Source: Ga0077555 sp033764055 (GTDB taxonomy: Bacteria; Pseudomonadota; Alphaproteobacteria; Rhizobiales; Hyphomicrobiaceae). From it: a stretch of DNA of 64,000 bases. Below the pieces are notes generated by a model. It saw only the letters and a program-made list of their open reading frames with translations, was not told the DNA's origin and ran no database searches. Position 1 is the stretch's first letter. Each line of letters starts with the position of its first letter. The stretch is from NCBI GenBank assembly GCA_033764055.1, contig JANRJI010000031.1, positions 61,002-125,001 on the forward strand. Reading direction: 5' to 3'. Position numbers and translations under genes: made by a program. This document shows, piece by piece, positions 25,832 through 33,851 of this stretch.

Positions 25832-27637
25832 TCAACGAACCAGTCGTGGCTCGATCAGCCCCAGCTCGCAGGCCTTGATCTGCAGCGCGAGATATTTCGA
25901 GTAGATGCGGCACACGCCGAGCCCCCCGGCGATGAACCAGACGCCGTCCTGTGGTGTTCGCTTGAACATGTTGGCCATCTCTCCGTCCGGGCCGATGCCC
26001 CAGACTTGGCCGACACGCCCGGCGATGGCATCGCCGAGCGTGCGCCGGACGAGCTCCTGTTGGGGATGGTAGCCGGTCGCCAGCACCAGCAGATCCGCCG
26101 GCACGATGCTGCCGTCCTTGAGCAGCGCGCCCTCCGGGCAGAAGCGCTCGATGCGATCGAACTGCAGAAGGCCGAGCTCGCCCTTGATCATCAAGGCCGC
26201 CGCGCCGGCATCCAGGTTGTAGCCGCCGCCCCGCCGGCGGTATTTCATCTGATGACCGGTGTTGTCCTCGCCGATGTCGTACTTGAAGCCGACGCGTTTC
26301 AGGCCCTCGATCATCTCCTTGTCCAGCTCCACCATGCGCTGCACGGCGAGCTGATAGCCCTTGATGATCAAGGGCGGCGTGCCGGACGTCGCGATCAGGT
26401 CGCTGTCCTCGAGCGACGCCCCTTCGTCGTAGAGCGCATAATTGAGCTTGGCGCTCGGGTCGATCGACACCACCGTCGTCGATCCGCGCTGAATGATGGT
26501 CGGCTTGGCACCGTGGCTATGCAGATCCTGAGCAATGTCATGGGCGCTGGAGCCGGTGCCGAGGATCAGCGCATGCTTGCCTCTCCAGGGGGCGCCGTTG
26601 GCGAAGCCCTCGGAGTGCACGACCGTTCCCTTGAACGTGGCGAGACCGGGAAGCTCGGGGATCTTCGGGAAGCTCGAGACGCCGTTGGCGAAGACGAGGT
26701 GGCGAGGACGCATGACGCGCTCGGTGCCGTCTCCGCGCTTCAACCGGACCACCCAGCACCTCGCTGCCTCGTCCCACGTGCCGCCCACGAACTCCGTGTC
26801 CGTCCAGCAGTTGATCTCCATGGCGTCGGCGTAGAACTCGAACCAATTGCCGAGCATGTCCTTCGGAATATATTTCGGCCACGTCGGCGGAAACGGCATA
26901 TACGGCAGGTGATTGACGTCGATCGCGTTGTGGAGCGCCAGCGAATGGTAGCGCTTGCGCCAGCTGTCGCCGATGCGCGGCCACTTCTCGACGACCAGCG
27001 TGTCGACCTCGAGCTGGCGCAGGCGGGCAGCGATGCAGAGGCCGGCCTGGGCGCCGCCGATCACGATCACGGCCGGGTCGCGATCCTCATAGGATCGGCT
27101 TTTGCGCCGGACGTCGTCCCAGTTGTCGCCGCCGAAATTGCGAGAGTAAGCAGCGCCCGACGGACGCCGCCCGCCGACCTTGTCCTCGTGGCCCTTCAGC
27201 GCCTCGAGTGTCGTGAGGAAAACCCAGGCACGGGCGCCGACGCCCCCGCTGCTCTCCTGCGGCACGAGCCGCACGATGCCGCTGCCACGGCCGACGTTGG
27301 TCTCGAGCTCGAAGAGCGCCTCGATGACGTCACGGCCGAGGCGCTTGCGGAAGCGCGGTGGCGTTCGTCCAGCCGCGATGCGGAACGATCTCGCACCAAC
27401 ATCCGGCTGGCGCTCGACCAAGCCGCCCGCGATCGCCTCTGCGCCGAGCGTCGGCGTGATATCCCACGTGAAGGCCAGCAGGTCACGCCAGTGGCTGTCT
27501 GCCTCGAACAATGCCGCGAGCGCGACCCGGTTGCCTGAAGCGAGGGCCATCTCGAATGCAGCGAGCCAGTCGGCGACGAGTTGTCTTGCATCGAGGCCGG
27601 ACTGGGTGTCACGGATGGCGGGACTGACGTCGTTCAT
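25832..27637 (-). CDS. NTF2-FMO fusion flavin monooxygenase
   Basis: A 601-residue protein. Residues about 15-150 form an NTF2/SnoaL-like domain, and from about 185 comes a flavin-containing monooxygenase with VIVIGGAQAGL for FAD (191-200, Ala replacing one Gly of GxGxxG), then a second nucleotide site ALILGTGSSAHD for NADPH and the late VLATGYHP motif. Such enzymes (YUCCA/CzcO-like, Baeyer-Villiger-like) N-, S- or C-oxygenate small molecules in the cytoplasm. The ATG at 27637 has GAGGG upstream. It converges with the metallophosphoesterase and diverges from the SinR-like gene. Confidence 0.88.
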   Translation of the reverse strand: MNDVSPAIRDTQSGLDARQLVADWLAAFEMALASGNRVALAALFEADSHWRDLLAFTWDITPTLGAEAIAGGLVERQPDVGARSFRIAAGRTPPRFRKRLGRDVIEALFELETNVGRGSGIVRLVPQESSGGVGARAWVFLTTLEALKGHEDKVGGRRPSGAAYSRNFGGDNWDDVRRKSRSYEDRDPAVIVIGGAQAGLCIAARLRQLEVDTLVVEKWPRIGDSWRKRYHSLALHNAIDVNHLPYMPFPPTWPKYIPKDMLGNWFEFYADAMEINCWTDTEFVGGTWDEAARCWVVRLKRGDGTERVMRPRHLVFANGVSSFPKIPELPGLATFKGTVVHSEGFANGAPWRGKHALILGTGSSAHDIAQDLHSHGAKPTIIQRGSTTVVSIDPSAKLNYALYDEGASLEDSDLIATSGTPPLIIKGYQLAVQRMVELDKEMIEGLKRVGFKYDIGEDNTGHQMKYRRRGGGYNLDAGAAALMIKGELGLLQFDRIERFCPEGALLKDGSIVPADLLVLATGYHPQQELVRRTLGDAIAGRVGQVWGIGPDGEMANMFKRTPQDGVWFIAGGLGVCRIYSKYLALQIKACELGLIEPRLVR

Positions 27638-27964
27638 AGCAACCCTCGCAAGTGAGGCAGCCGCGGGCTACGGCGGTCGTGCAGCGCCCACCCGTGTCCT
27701 CGGTCGATCCTGCCGCGCTGCAGAGCATCGTGACGGTAGGTTGATATGTCCGGACACCCAAGATCAAGCGTCCTGACGCCGCGTGTCGGCTGGACCGGTG
27801 CATTTCCCGGTAGGTCGGCGCGTGAGCCGCGTCTCGCTTTCGCTCGCAGCGCACCGAGAACAATCGTTGAACCTTGGCTCGAATCGCAGCATGTTCCACC
27901 AATGTTCACGCGTACGCCCCCCTCCCATGGCCAGCCACTGCTCCCGACCCCGCGCGAGACATCC
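27638..27964. other. Divergent intergenic region
   Basis: The 327 bases between the FMO start and the SinR-like start carry no reading frame that looks coding. It should contain promoters for both directions, but I see no convincing -35/-10 pair, operator palindrome or RNA fold in it. Confidence 0.4.
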
Positions 27965-28339
27965 ATGCCCGCATCCCCCGCACAGACCCGCACCTTTCTC
28001 GTCGCCTACGACGTCGCCCCCGCCGGCCTCGGCGCCTCTGCTCTCGCGGAGGCCATCATGAGCCTCGGCGAGGCCTGGGCCCGCCCGCTCGAGACGGTGT
28101 GGGTGGTCCGCACCAGGCGGTCCGCCGACGAGGTCGAGGCCAGCCTCGCCCCGCATGTGGGCGAGAACGACGGCCTGATGGTGCAAGAGGCCCGCGGCGA
28201 GCCCCGCCTCGCCAACACGGGGCTACGGTGGTTCAAGCCGCGTCGCGGCACCGAGGTTGCAGGAAATTGCGTGGTCGCGCCGTCCGTCGTCGTCGCCTTC
28301 CCCGACGCCGACAAGCGCGGCTTCGACCGCGCGGCGTGA
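27965..28339 (+). CDS. SinR-family small protein with Cas2-like ferredoxin fold
   Basis: A 124-residue protein. The pattern TFLVAYDVAPAG...ALAEAIMSLGEAWARPLETVWVV...SADEVEASLAPHVGENDGLMVQEA matches the SinR family, whose members adopt the Cas2/VapD ferredoxin-like fold, with a YDL-like first strand and the HLDxND-like turn (here HVGEND). The biochemical role of SinR proteins is not established; Cas2 is a structural or nuclease relative. The extra C-terminal 35 residues are basic and unassigned. The start has only a weak GAGAC upstream. There are no CRISPR repeats or other cas genes. Confidence 0.65.
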   Translation: MPASPAQTRTFLVAYDVAPAGLGASALAEAIMSLGEAWARPLETVWVVRTRRSADEVEASLAPHVGENDGLMVQEARGEPRLANTGLRWFKPRRGTEVAGNCVVAPSVVVAFPDADKRGFDRAA

Positions 28340-28356
28340 GAGCCCCGCTCACGTCG

Positions 28357-28401
28357 ATGCCGTGCGCGCCATCGCCTGCCCCGCGATGGCGCGCACGGCA
28401 T
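28357..28401. repeat. Perfect 19-bp inverted repeat, strong hairpin
   Basis: Arms 28357-28375 and 28383-28401 are exactly complementary over 19 bases, with a 7-base spacer (ctgcccc). The stem is nearly all G+C. It begins 18 bases after the SinR-like stop and about 106 bases before the dehydrogenase start. There is no T-run, so it is either a terminator of unusual form, an mRNA-stabilising hairpin or a mobile palindromic unit. Confidence 0.6.
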
Positions 28402-28507
28402 TATCGCGCTTTGTCGCGTGTATGGCTTCGCGAGACGTCCGTGCTAAACTGGCGGCCCACCCGTCCCTCCCCGATCCCGCATCGCCGAGCGTCTCGAAGA
28501 GGTCACC

Positions 28508-29572
28508 GTGCGCGCCCTGGAGTTCATCGAGACCGGCCGGCCCTTGCAGTTGACAGAGCGGCCCATGCCCACAGCCGGCGACGGCGAGGTCGTGCTGAAG
28601 GTCGCCTTCTGTGGCATTTGCGGCTCCGACGTGCATGCCACCGAGGCGAGTGCCTCGCAGGTCGGCCGCGGCACGGTGCTCGGTCACGAGTTCTCCGGCG
28701 AGGTCATCGCCTCAGGCGACCCCGCTTGGAAGCCCGGCGATCGCGCCATTGCAGTGCCACTGCAGCCCTGCGACGACTGCCGCGCGCAGGGCGTTTGCAG
28801 CGACGGGCTCGGCATCCTATGCCCGCGCAATCGCGTTGTCGGCATGTGGCCGGAGGTGCCTGGCGGCTATGCGGAGTACGTTCGAGTCGGCGCCCGCCAG
28901 CTGCTCGCCGTGCCCGAGGGCGTCGCCCTCGATGCTGCCGCCCTCGCCGAGCCCCTGGCCGTCGGCGCCCACGCGGTGCGCCTCGCGGGCCAACTGCTCG
29001 GCCGCCGCGTGCTCATCGTAGGTGCCGGCCCGATCGGCCTTGCGACGGCCGCATTCGCTGCGCGTGCCGGTGCCCGCGACGTGATCGTCAGCGAGATCGA
29101 CGGCGCAAGGCGCGAGCGGGCCGGGCGCCTCGGGGCGACGGCGCTCATCGACCCATCGACCGCCTCGGTCGCCGACCAGTTCCTGGCACTCGCCGGTGGC
29201 CCGCCGGAGGTGGTGTTCGAGTGCGTCGGGGTGCCGGGCCTGCTCCGCCAGTGTTTCGATCTCGCCGCTGTCCGCGGGCGCGTGGTGGTGGTCGGCGTCT
29301 GCCGCCACGAGGACGCCATCCTGCCGCGGGTGCCGCTGCGCAAGGAGCTCCTCGTCCAGTTCGTGCTCGGCTACACGCCCGAGGACTTCCGCTTGTCACT
29401 CGACCTCCTCCTGTCGCCTGGCTTCCCCGCCAGCGACCTGATAACGCGCCGGGTGACCTTCGAGGAGCTGCCGGCCGTGTTCGAGAGCCTGCGCCACCCC
29501 AATCCCGAGGCCAAGGTGCTGCTCGAGCCCTTCGGCCGCCGCAACGACATCACAAGCCTTTCCGGGAGATAG
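28508..29572 (+). CDS. Zinc-dependent medium-chain alcohol dehydrogenase
   Basis: A 354-residue MDR dehydrogenase of the sorbitol/threonine dehydrogenase branch. The catalytic zinc site is suggested by FCGICGSDVH (Cys35) and LGHEFSGE (His/Glu near 61-62). A structural-zinc cysteine cluster is present as PCDDCRAQGVCSDGLGILC, though spacing is longer than usual. The NAD fold carries VGAGPIGLATAAFAARAGA. The start is GTG at 28508 with GAGG upstream; no in-frame ATG gives a better N terminus. The next gene begins 2 bases after its stop, so they form an operon. Confidence 0.9.
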   Translation: MRALEFIETGRPLQLTERPMPTAGDGEVVLKVAFCGICGSDVHATEASASQVGRGTVLGHEFSGEVIASGDPAWKPGDRAIAVPLQPCDDCRAQGVCSDGLGILCPRNRVVGMWPEVPGGYAEYVRVGARQLLAVPEGVALDAAALAEPLAVGAHAVRLAGQLLGRRVLIVGAGPIGLATAAFAARAGARDVIVSEIDGARRERAGRLGATALIDPSTASVADQFLALAGGPPEVVFECVGVPGLLRQCFDLAAVRGRVVVVGVCRHEDAILPRVPLRKELLVQFVLGYTPEDFRLSLDLLLSPGFPASDLITRRVTFEELPAVFESLRHPNPEAKVLLEPFGRRNDITSLSGR

Positions 29573-29574
29573 AC

Positions 29575-30516
29575 ATGCCGACGGTCGGCCTTGTTGGAGT
29601 GGGCCTCATCGGCCGCGCGTGGGCGAACGTGTTCTCGCGCGCCGGTTGGCAGGTCAAGTGCTGGGACGCCAACCCGCAGGCGACTGCGGACGCCCCGCGC
29701 CTCGTGGCCGACAGCCTGAACGACCTCGCGCGCCATGGCCTCGTCAGGGAGCCGGCGGCGGCAGCGAAGCGCGTCGCCTCCGCAGCGACCCTGGAGGAGG
29801 CCGTCTCCGGCGTCGATTTCGTGCAGGAATCAGGTCCTGAGACGATCGACGCCAAGCTCGCCATCTGGAGGCGACTGGACGAGGCGGCGGCCCCCGATAC
29901 GGTTCTCGTCTCGTCGTCGTCGGCGATCGTGGCCTCCCGCTTCACCGAGGGGTTGAAAGGGCGCCACCGCTGCCTGATCGCGCATCCGGTGAACCCGCCG
30001 CACGTTGTGCCGATCGTCGAGCTGTCTCCGGCGCCGTGGACCTCACCCGACGTCGTCAAGCGCGCTCGCGCCATCTACGAGAGCGTAGGCCAGGTGCCGA
30101 TGGAGTTGAAGAAGGAGATCGACGGCTTCATCCTGAACCGAATGCAGGCCGTGTTGCTGTCGGAGGCGTTCCGGTTGGTGTCGGAGGGCTATTGCACGGC
30201 GGAGGATCTCGACAAGACGATCGCGCACGGCCTCGGTCTCAGATGGAGCTTCATGGGGCCGTTCGAGACCATCGAGATGAACGCGCCGGGCGGCATCCCC
30301 GACTACTGCGCACGCTTCTCGAAGACCATGTCGAGCCTCGCCTCCCGGCCCTACGCGGGCGACCAGTTCGAGCCGGAGAATGTGTCCAGGATCATGGCGA
30401 GCTGGGGCCGGACGCCGTCCCCCGACGAGATCGCGAGAAAGAGCCGATGGCGCGACGAGCGGCTGGCGGCACTGCAGGCATTCAAGACCGCGCAAAAGCC
30501 ATACGAAGCCGACTGA
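29575..30516 (+). CDS. Lambda-crystallin-type 3-hydroxyacid/3-hydroxyacyl-CoA dehydrogenase
   Basis: A 313-residue NAD-dependent dehydrogenase. The N terminus VGLVGVGLIGRAW carries GxGxxG; AHPVNPPHVVPIVEL, FILNRMQAVLLSEAFRLVSEG and GLGLRWSFMGPFETIEMNAPGG follow closely the CRYL1 (L-gulonate 3-dehydrogenase) line rather than FadB. It should oxidise a 3-hydroxy acid to the 3-keto acid. The ATG at 29575 has GGGAGA upstream and lies 2 bases after the alcohol-dehydrogenase stop, so the two are co-translated. Carnitine dehydrogenase is a related possibility. Confidence 0.85.
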   Translation: MPTVGLVGVGLIGRAWANVFSRAGWQVKCWDANPQATADAPRLVADSLNDLARHGLVREPAAAAKRVASAATLEEAVSGVDFVQESGPETIDAKLAIWRRLDEAAAPDTVLVSSSSAIVASRFTEGLKGRHRCLIAHPVNPPHVVPIVELSPAPWTSPDVVKRARAIYESVGQVPMELKKEIDGFILNRMQAVLLSEAFRLVSEGYCTAEDLDKTIAHGLGLRWSFMGPFETIEMNAPGGIPDYCARFSKTMSSLASRPYAGDQFEPENVSRIMASWGRTPSPDEIARKSRWRDERLAALQAFKTAQKPYEAD

Positions 30517-30668
30517 TTGGTCGAGCTCGACTCGGATCCCGCGGCGAAGCGGGCTTGCGGGCGCTTAACCCTGACCGCACGCGCTTCTCCGATCGTCGAG
30601 CTTGCCGAGCCCATGCGGCATAATATCTGCAGTGGCCCTGGTCGGTGTATGGATTCGCGAGGCGGACG

Positions 30669-31541
30669 ATGGCTGACGCATTGAAGACGAGCTCCGGCGG
30701 CGCACCCGTGGCGGGCAAGCCCGCCGATGGTGCGGCATCCCCGGCCGACGGAACGATGACCGGGTTGCAGATCAACGCCTACGTCTTCACGACAGGCTCC
30801 ACGGCCCCTTCCGCGCGCCAGGCGATCGAGCGGGCCCGCGAGATGTGGCGGGACATGCCGGCGCTCCAGGCCATTGAGAAGGGCGAGGGCGCCTCGCTCC
30901 TCGTCGCCGATGGCACTCAGGGCGTCGTCGGCATGACACGCCTCGTCGCGACACAGTTCCCGGTGGCCCTCCTGCGCAAGGCCGCCTCGCATGCGGTCGC
31001 GTGGCCCACGGTGGCCAGCGACCTCGCTGGCCACACGGCTCACGTCGTCGTCTCCGTCGTGCACGCCGATCCGATGTTTGCGCATATGCTCTTGTCCCAC
31101 CTGACGGCCGCGGTCCTGGAGCAGACCCGCGGTTGCGGCGTCTACTGGGTCAACACCGGCGCGCTCATTCCGGCGTCGGGCTTCATCGCCCAATGCAACA
31201 AGACTGCCGATGGCCATGTGCCGGCCATGCTCTGGACCAAGGTCGGCTTCGCACGTGGCAAGTCCGATGACGGCCAGCCACGGATGCTCGCCTACACGAC
31301 CGGCCTTCCGAGCTTTGGGTTGCTCGACTTCGAGTGCATCTGCTCCGCGGATCAGCTCCGGTCGCCGGTGCTCGGATTCATGTACGGCGTGGCCTGCGGC
31401 TCCATCACCCGAGGCGAGCAGCCCACGGACGGCACAGGCACCAAGGTCGAGGCGCCAGGCGTCAAGATGGTGTCGTTCCATCGGTCGCCGTCTCGCCGCA
31501 GACCGAATGCGAAGGCCATCCGTCTCGTCATCCACGCCTGA
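30669..31541 (+). CDS. DUF4261 domain protein
   Basis: A 290-residue soluble protein with a flexible Ala/Gly-rich N terminus (to about residue 35). The rest matches the DUF4261 pattern: AVAWPTVASDLAGHTAHVVVSVV, LEQTRGCGVYWVNTGALIP, the YTTGLPSFGLLDFEC segment and GEQPTDGTG near the end. No catalytic role is known for this family. The ATG at 30669 has GAGGCGG upstream; an in-frame start at 30645 is less likely. It lies between two enzyme genes on the same strand but with gaps above 100 bases on each side. Confidence 0.78.
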   Translation: MADALKTSSGGAPVAGKPADGAASPADGTMTGLQINAYVFTTGSTAPSARQAIERAREMWRDMPALQAIEKGEGASLLVADGTQGVVGMTRLVATQFPVALLRKAASHAVAWPTVASDLAGHTAHVVVSVVHADPMFAHMLLSHLTAAVLEQTRGCGVYWVNTGALIPASGFIAQCNKTADGHVPAMLWTKVGFARGKSDDGQPRMLAYTTGLPSFGLLDFECICSADQLRSPVLGFMYGVACGSITRGEQPTDGTGTKVEAPGVKMVSFHRSPSRRRPNAKAIRLVIHA

Positions 31542-31660
31542 AGGGTCGACGCGGGCCCGCCGGTGGCGCTGGTGCCCACCCCACGGTGCGCTGCGGCTTT
31601 GACGCGGCAGCGGTAGCATGATTGTCTCCCCCGGCAATCGCCAACCGAGGGAGCCCCGCC

Positions 31661-32602
31661 ATGGCCAAGGCCGCACGCAAACGCAAAGTCATGATCACCT
31701 GCGCGGTGACGGGCTCGATCCATACGCCCTCGATGTCGCCGCACCTGCCGATTACGCCGGAGGAGATCGCAGACGCGGCGGTCGGCGCGGCCGAGGCCGG
31801 CGCGGCTCTCGTGCACGTCCACGCCCGCAACCCCGAGAACGGCCTACCCGACCAGTCGCCCGAGGCCTTCGGCAAATTCCTGAAGGTCATCAAGCAGCGC
31901 TCGTCGTGCGTGATCAATATCACCACGGGCGGCGCGCCGACCATGGGGATAGAGGAGCGTCTGAAGCCCTGCGCCGTGTTCAAGCCCGAGGTCGCCTCGC
32001 TCAACATGGGGTCTATGAACTTCGGCCTCTATCCCATGCTCGAGCGTCAGAAGGAGTTCAAATACGACTGGGAGAAGCCCTACCTCGAAGGCAGCCGCGA
32101 CCGCATCTTCAAGAATACCTTCACCGATATCGAGATGATCCTGACGCGGTGTGCCGAGAACGGCACGCGCTTCGAGATCGAGTGCTACGACATCGGCCAT
32201 CTCTATACGCTGCGCCATTTCGCCGACCGCGGCATCGTCAAGCCGCCGTTCTTCATCCAGTCGGTGTTCGGCATCCTCGGCGGCATCGGCCCGCACCCCG
32301 AGGACGTGCAGCACATGAAGCGCACGGCCGACCGCCTCTTCGGCGACCAGTACCAGTGGAGCGTGCTCGGCGCCGGCCGCAACCAGCTGCCGATTGCCGC
32401 CCAGGCGATCGCGCTCGGTGGCAACGTCCGCGTCGGCATGGAGGACAGCCTCTGGTCGGGTCCCGGCCGCCTTGCCAAGTCGAACGCCGAGCAGGTCAAG
32501 CTCGCCCGCCAGATGATCGAGGCGTTGGGCCTCGAGGTCGCAACGCCCGAGGACGCCCGCGAGATCCTCGAGCTCAAAGGTGCCGACCGGGTCGAGTTCT
32601 GA
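31661..32602 (+). CDS. BKACE family beta-keto acid cleavage enzyme (DUF849)
   Basis: A 313-residue zinc-dependent TIM-barrel enzyme of the 3-keto-5-aminohexanoate cleavage family. These condense a beta-keto acid with acetyl-CoA, releasing acetoacetate and a new acyl-CoA. Zinc ligands appear as VHVHARNPENG (His52, His54) and the later GLGG/VGMEDSLW region is typical. The ATG at 31661 has GAGGGAG upstream, giving MAKAARKRKVMITCAVTG. The substrate varies widely in this family (aminohexanoate, dehydrocarnitine, others). It may act on the product of the dehydrogenase about 1.1 kb upstream. Confidence 0.9.
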   Translation: MAKAARKRKVMITCAVTGSIHTPSMSPHLPITPEEIADAAVGAAEAGAALVHVHARNPENGLPDQSPEAFGKFLKVIKQRSSCVINITTGGAPTMGIEERLKPCAVFKPEVASLNMGSMNFGLYPMLERQKEFKYDWEKPYLEGSRDRIFKNTFTDIEMILTRCAENGTRFEIECYDIGHLYTLRHFADRGIVKPPFFIQSVFGILGGIGPHPEDVQHMKRTADRLFGDQYQWSVLGAGRNQLPIAAQAIALGGNVRVGMEDSLWSGPGRLAKSNAEQVKLARQMIEALGLEVATPEDAREILELKGADRVEF

Positions 32603-32644
32603 CCCGCGAGCCGGGGCCGGGAGGCAGGCATCGGCCGGCGCTCC

Positions 32645-32683
32645 CATCGCTGTCCCGGCCCCTGCAAGGGCCGGGGAGCGATG
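32645..32683. repeat. GC hairpin between convergent genes
   Basis: Arms beginning CATCGCT and ending AGCGATG enclose the same CCCGGCCC / GGGCCGGG stem (32654-32661 and 32668-32675, 6-base loop) seen at 13225-13246. A small bulge separates the inner and outer stems. It sits between the convergent BKACE and PhyR genes and may end or protect both transcripts; no T-run follows. Confidence 0.55.
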
Positions 32684-32733
32684 CGGCACCGCGGCGCCTG
32701 CTCGTCTCGTGTCCGCCGTGAGGCGCAATGGCG

Positions 32734-33561
32734 TCAGCCGAATCGCACCAGCGGCGGGCCGCACTCCTCCTCCCGAGATGGATTGAGGGCGGAACGCGCC
32801 CCGAAATACAGGTTGAGCGTGATGGCGACCCTCACCTGAGCCGGCGCATACGGCTTGCTCACGAGGAACGTCGGTGCTGGCCGGTGAGCACAGATGAGAC
32901 GCGCGGGAAAGGCGGTGATGAAGATGACGGGCGTGCCGCCCAGCTCGTTCAGCACGTCGTTCACGGCGTCGATGCCGCTGCTGTCATCGGCAAGCTGGAT
33001 GTCGGCGAGAATGAGAGTCGGCTTTTCGGTTGCGATGAGATCGCGGGCAGCGGCTCGCGTCCGAGCCCGGCCCACCACGCGATGCCCCAGCCCCGTGACG
33101 ATCTGCTCGAGCTCCTTCGCGATGAGGAACTCGTCCTCGATGATGACCACCGAAGCGCTGTCGGCATGGCCGGCCTGCTCGACCGCGGCCACCACCAGCG
33201 CGGCCATCTCGACTTCCGTCTTGTCGGCTATTCTCGCCGCCTCGCGCAGCGTGAAGCCTTCCATGGCCGTCAGCAGAAAGGCCTCGCGAGCGGCCGGGCT
33301 CATCCGGGCCACCCGGCGTTGCTCACCGGAGGCGCACTTGTCGCTCACGTCGACCTTCCCGAAGGCGCGCCACAGACTGCTGACCACACCGTACTGCGCC
33401 AGCGTGGCAGTGTGGCCGTCGGAGTGGTCCTCCGGCGCGCTCTGCATCGCCATCGCCTGTTGGTAGAGCAGTGCGCCGAACCGCGCATCCCCGGTCAATG
33501 CCCGCGTGTAGCGGCGCAAGCGGGGGACGACGAGGGATCGGTCGTGATTGTCGGTGAGCAT
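32734..33561 (-). CDS. phyR: PhyR-type general stress response regulator
   Basis: A 275-residue two-domain regulator. Residues 1-130 are an ECF-sigma-like region (RRYTRALTGD; then MSPAAREAFLLTAMEGFTLREAARI, a sigma4-like helix pair), and about 137-255 is a receiver domain with phospho-acceptor Asp187, Thr216 and Lys236. In alphaproteobacteria phosphorylated PhyR binds the anti-sigma factor NepR and frees EcfG. The ATG at 33561 has AAGGG upstream. No nepR or ecfG is adjacent; instead a sensor kinase is divergent. Confidence 0.9.
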   Translation of the reverse strand: MLTDNHDRSLVVPRLRRYTRALTGDARFGALLYQQAMAMQSAPEDHSDGHTATLAQYGVVSSLWRAFGKVDVSDKCASGEQRRVARMSPAAREAFLLTAMEGFTLREAARIADKTEVEMAALVVAAVEQAGHADSASVVIIEDEFLIAKELEQIVTGLGHRVVGRARTRAAARDLIATEKPTLILADIQLADDSSGIDAVNDVLNELGGTPVIFITAFPARLICAHRPAPTFLVSKPYAPAQVRVAITLNLYFGARSALNPSREEECGPPLVRFG

Positions 33562-33661
33562 TGACGGCCCTTGCGTGTGCCGGTGGTGCTTGCATCCGGC
33601 TGATGAGGAGAATTACCCGACGGGAGTTAACCCTCATTGAACTAACTTCAGTGGGCAGTCG

Positions 33662-33686
33662 AACGTCGCGTTCTCACCGTGTTTCC
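33662..33686 (-). promoter_or_regulatory. Possible EcfG-type promoter of phyR
   Basis: Read on the minus strand this is GGAAA, a 16-base spacer, then CGTT. It differs by one base from the GGAAC-N16/17-CGTT consensus of EcfG-dependent general stress promoters. It lies about 100 bases before the phyR start, where autoregulation of the pathway would be expected. One mismatch in a short motif makes chance occurrence possible. Confidence 0.35.
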
Positions 33687-33851
33687 GACGGTTGGTAAAA
33701 TTTGACGGCTGCGTTTCGACGATCACTTAGCAGATTGCGCGTAACCTCCAGCAACTTGCCCCGGATATCATCGATCTGGAACGGGCAATCTCCTGCACGG
33801 GGGGTGCCTTTAGGATCGGATGAATAGCGGTCGGGCGGGTGGATCCACAGG

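Noticed and set aside
27965..28401. CRISPR-Cas remnant around the Cas2-like gene
   Set aside because: No array of repeats and spacers and no other cas gene; the only repeat is a single inverted repeat.
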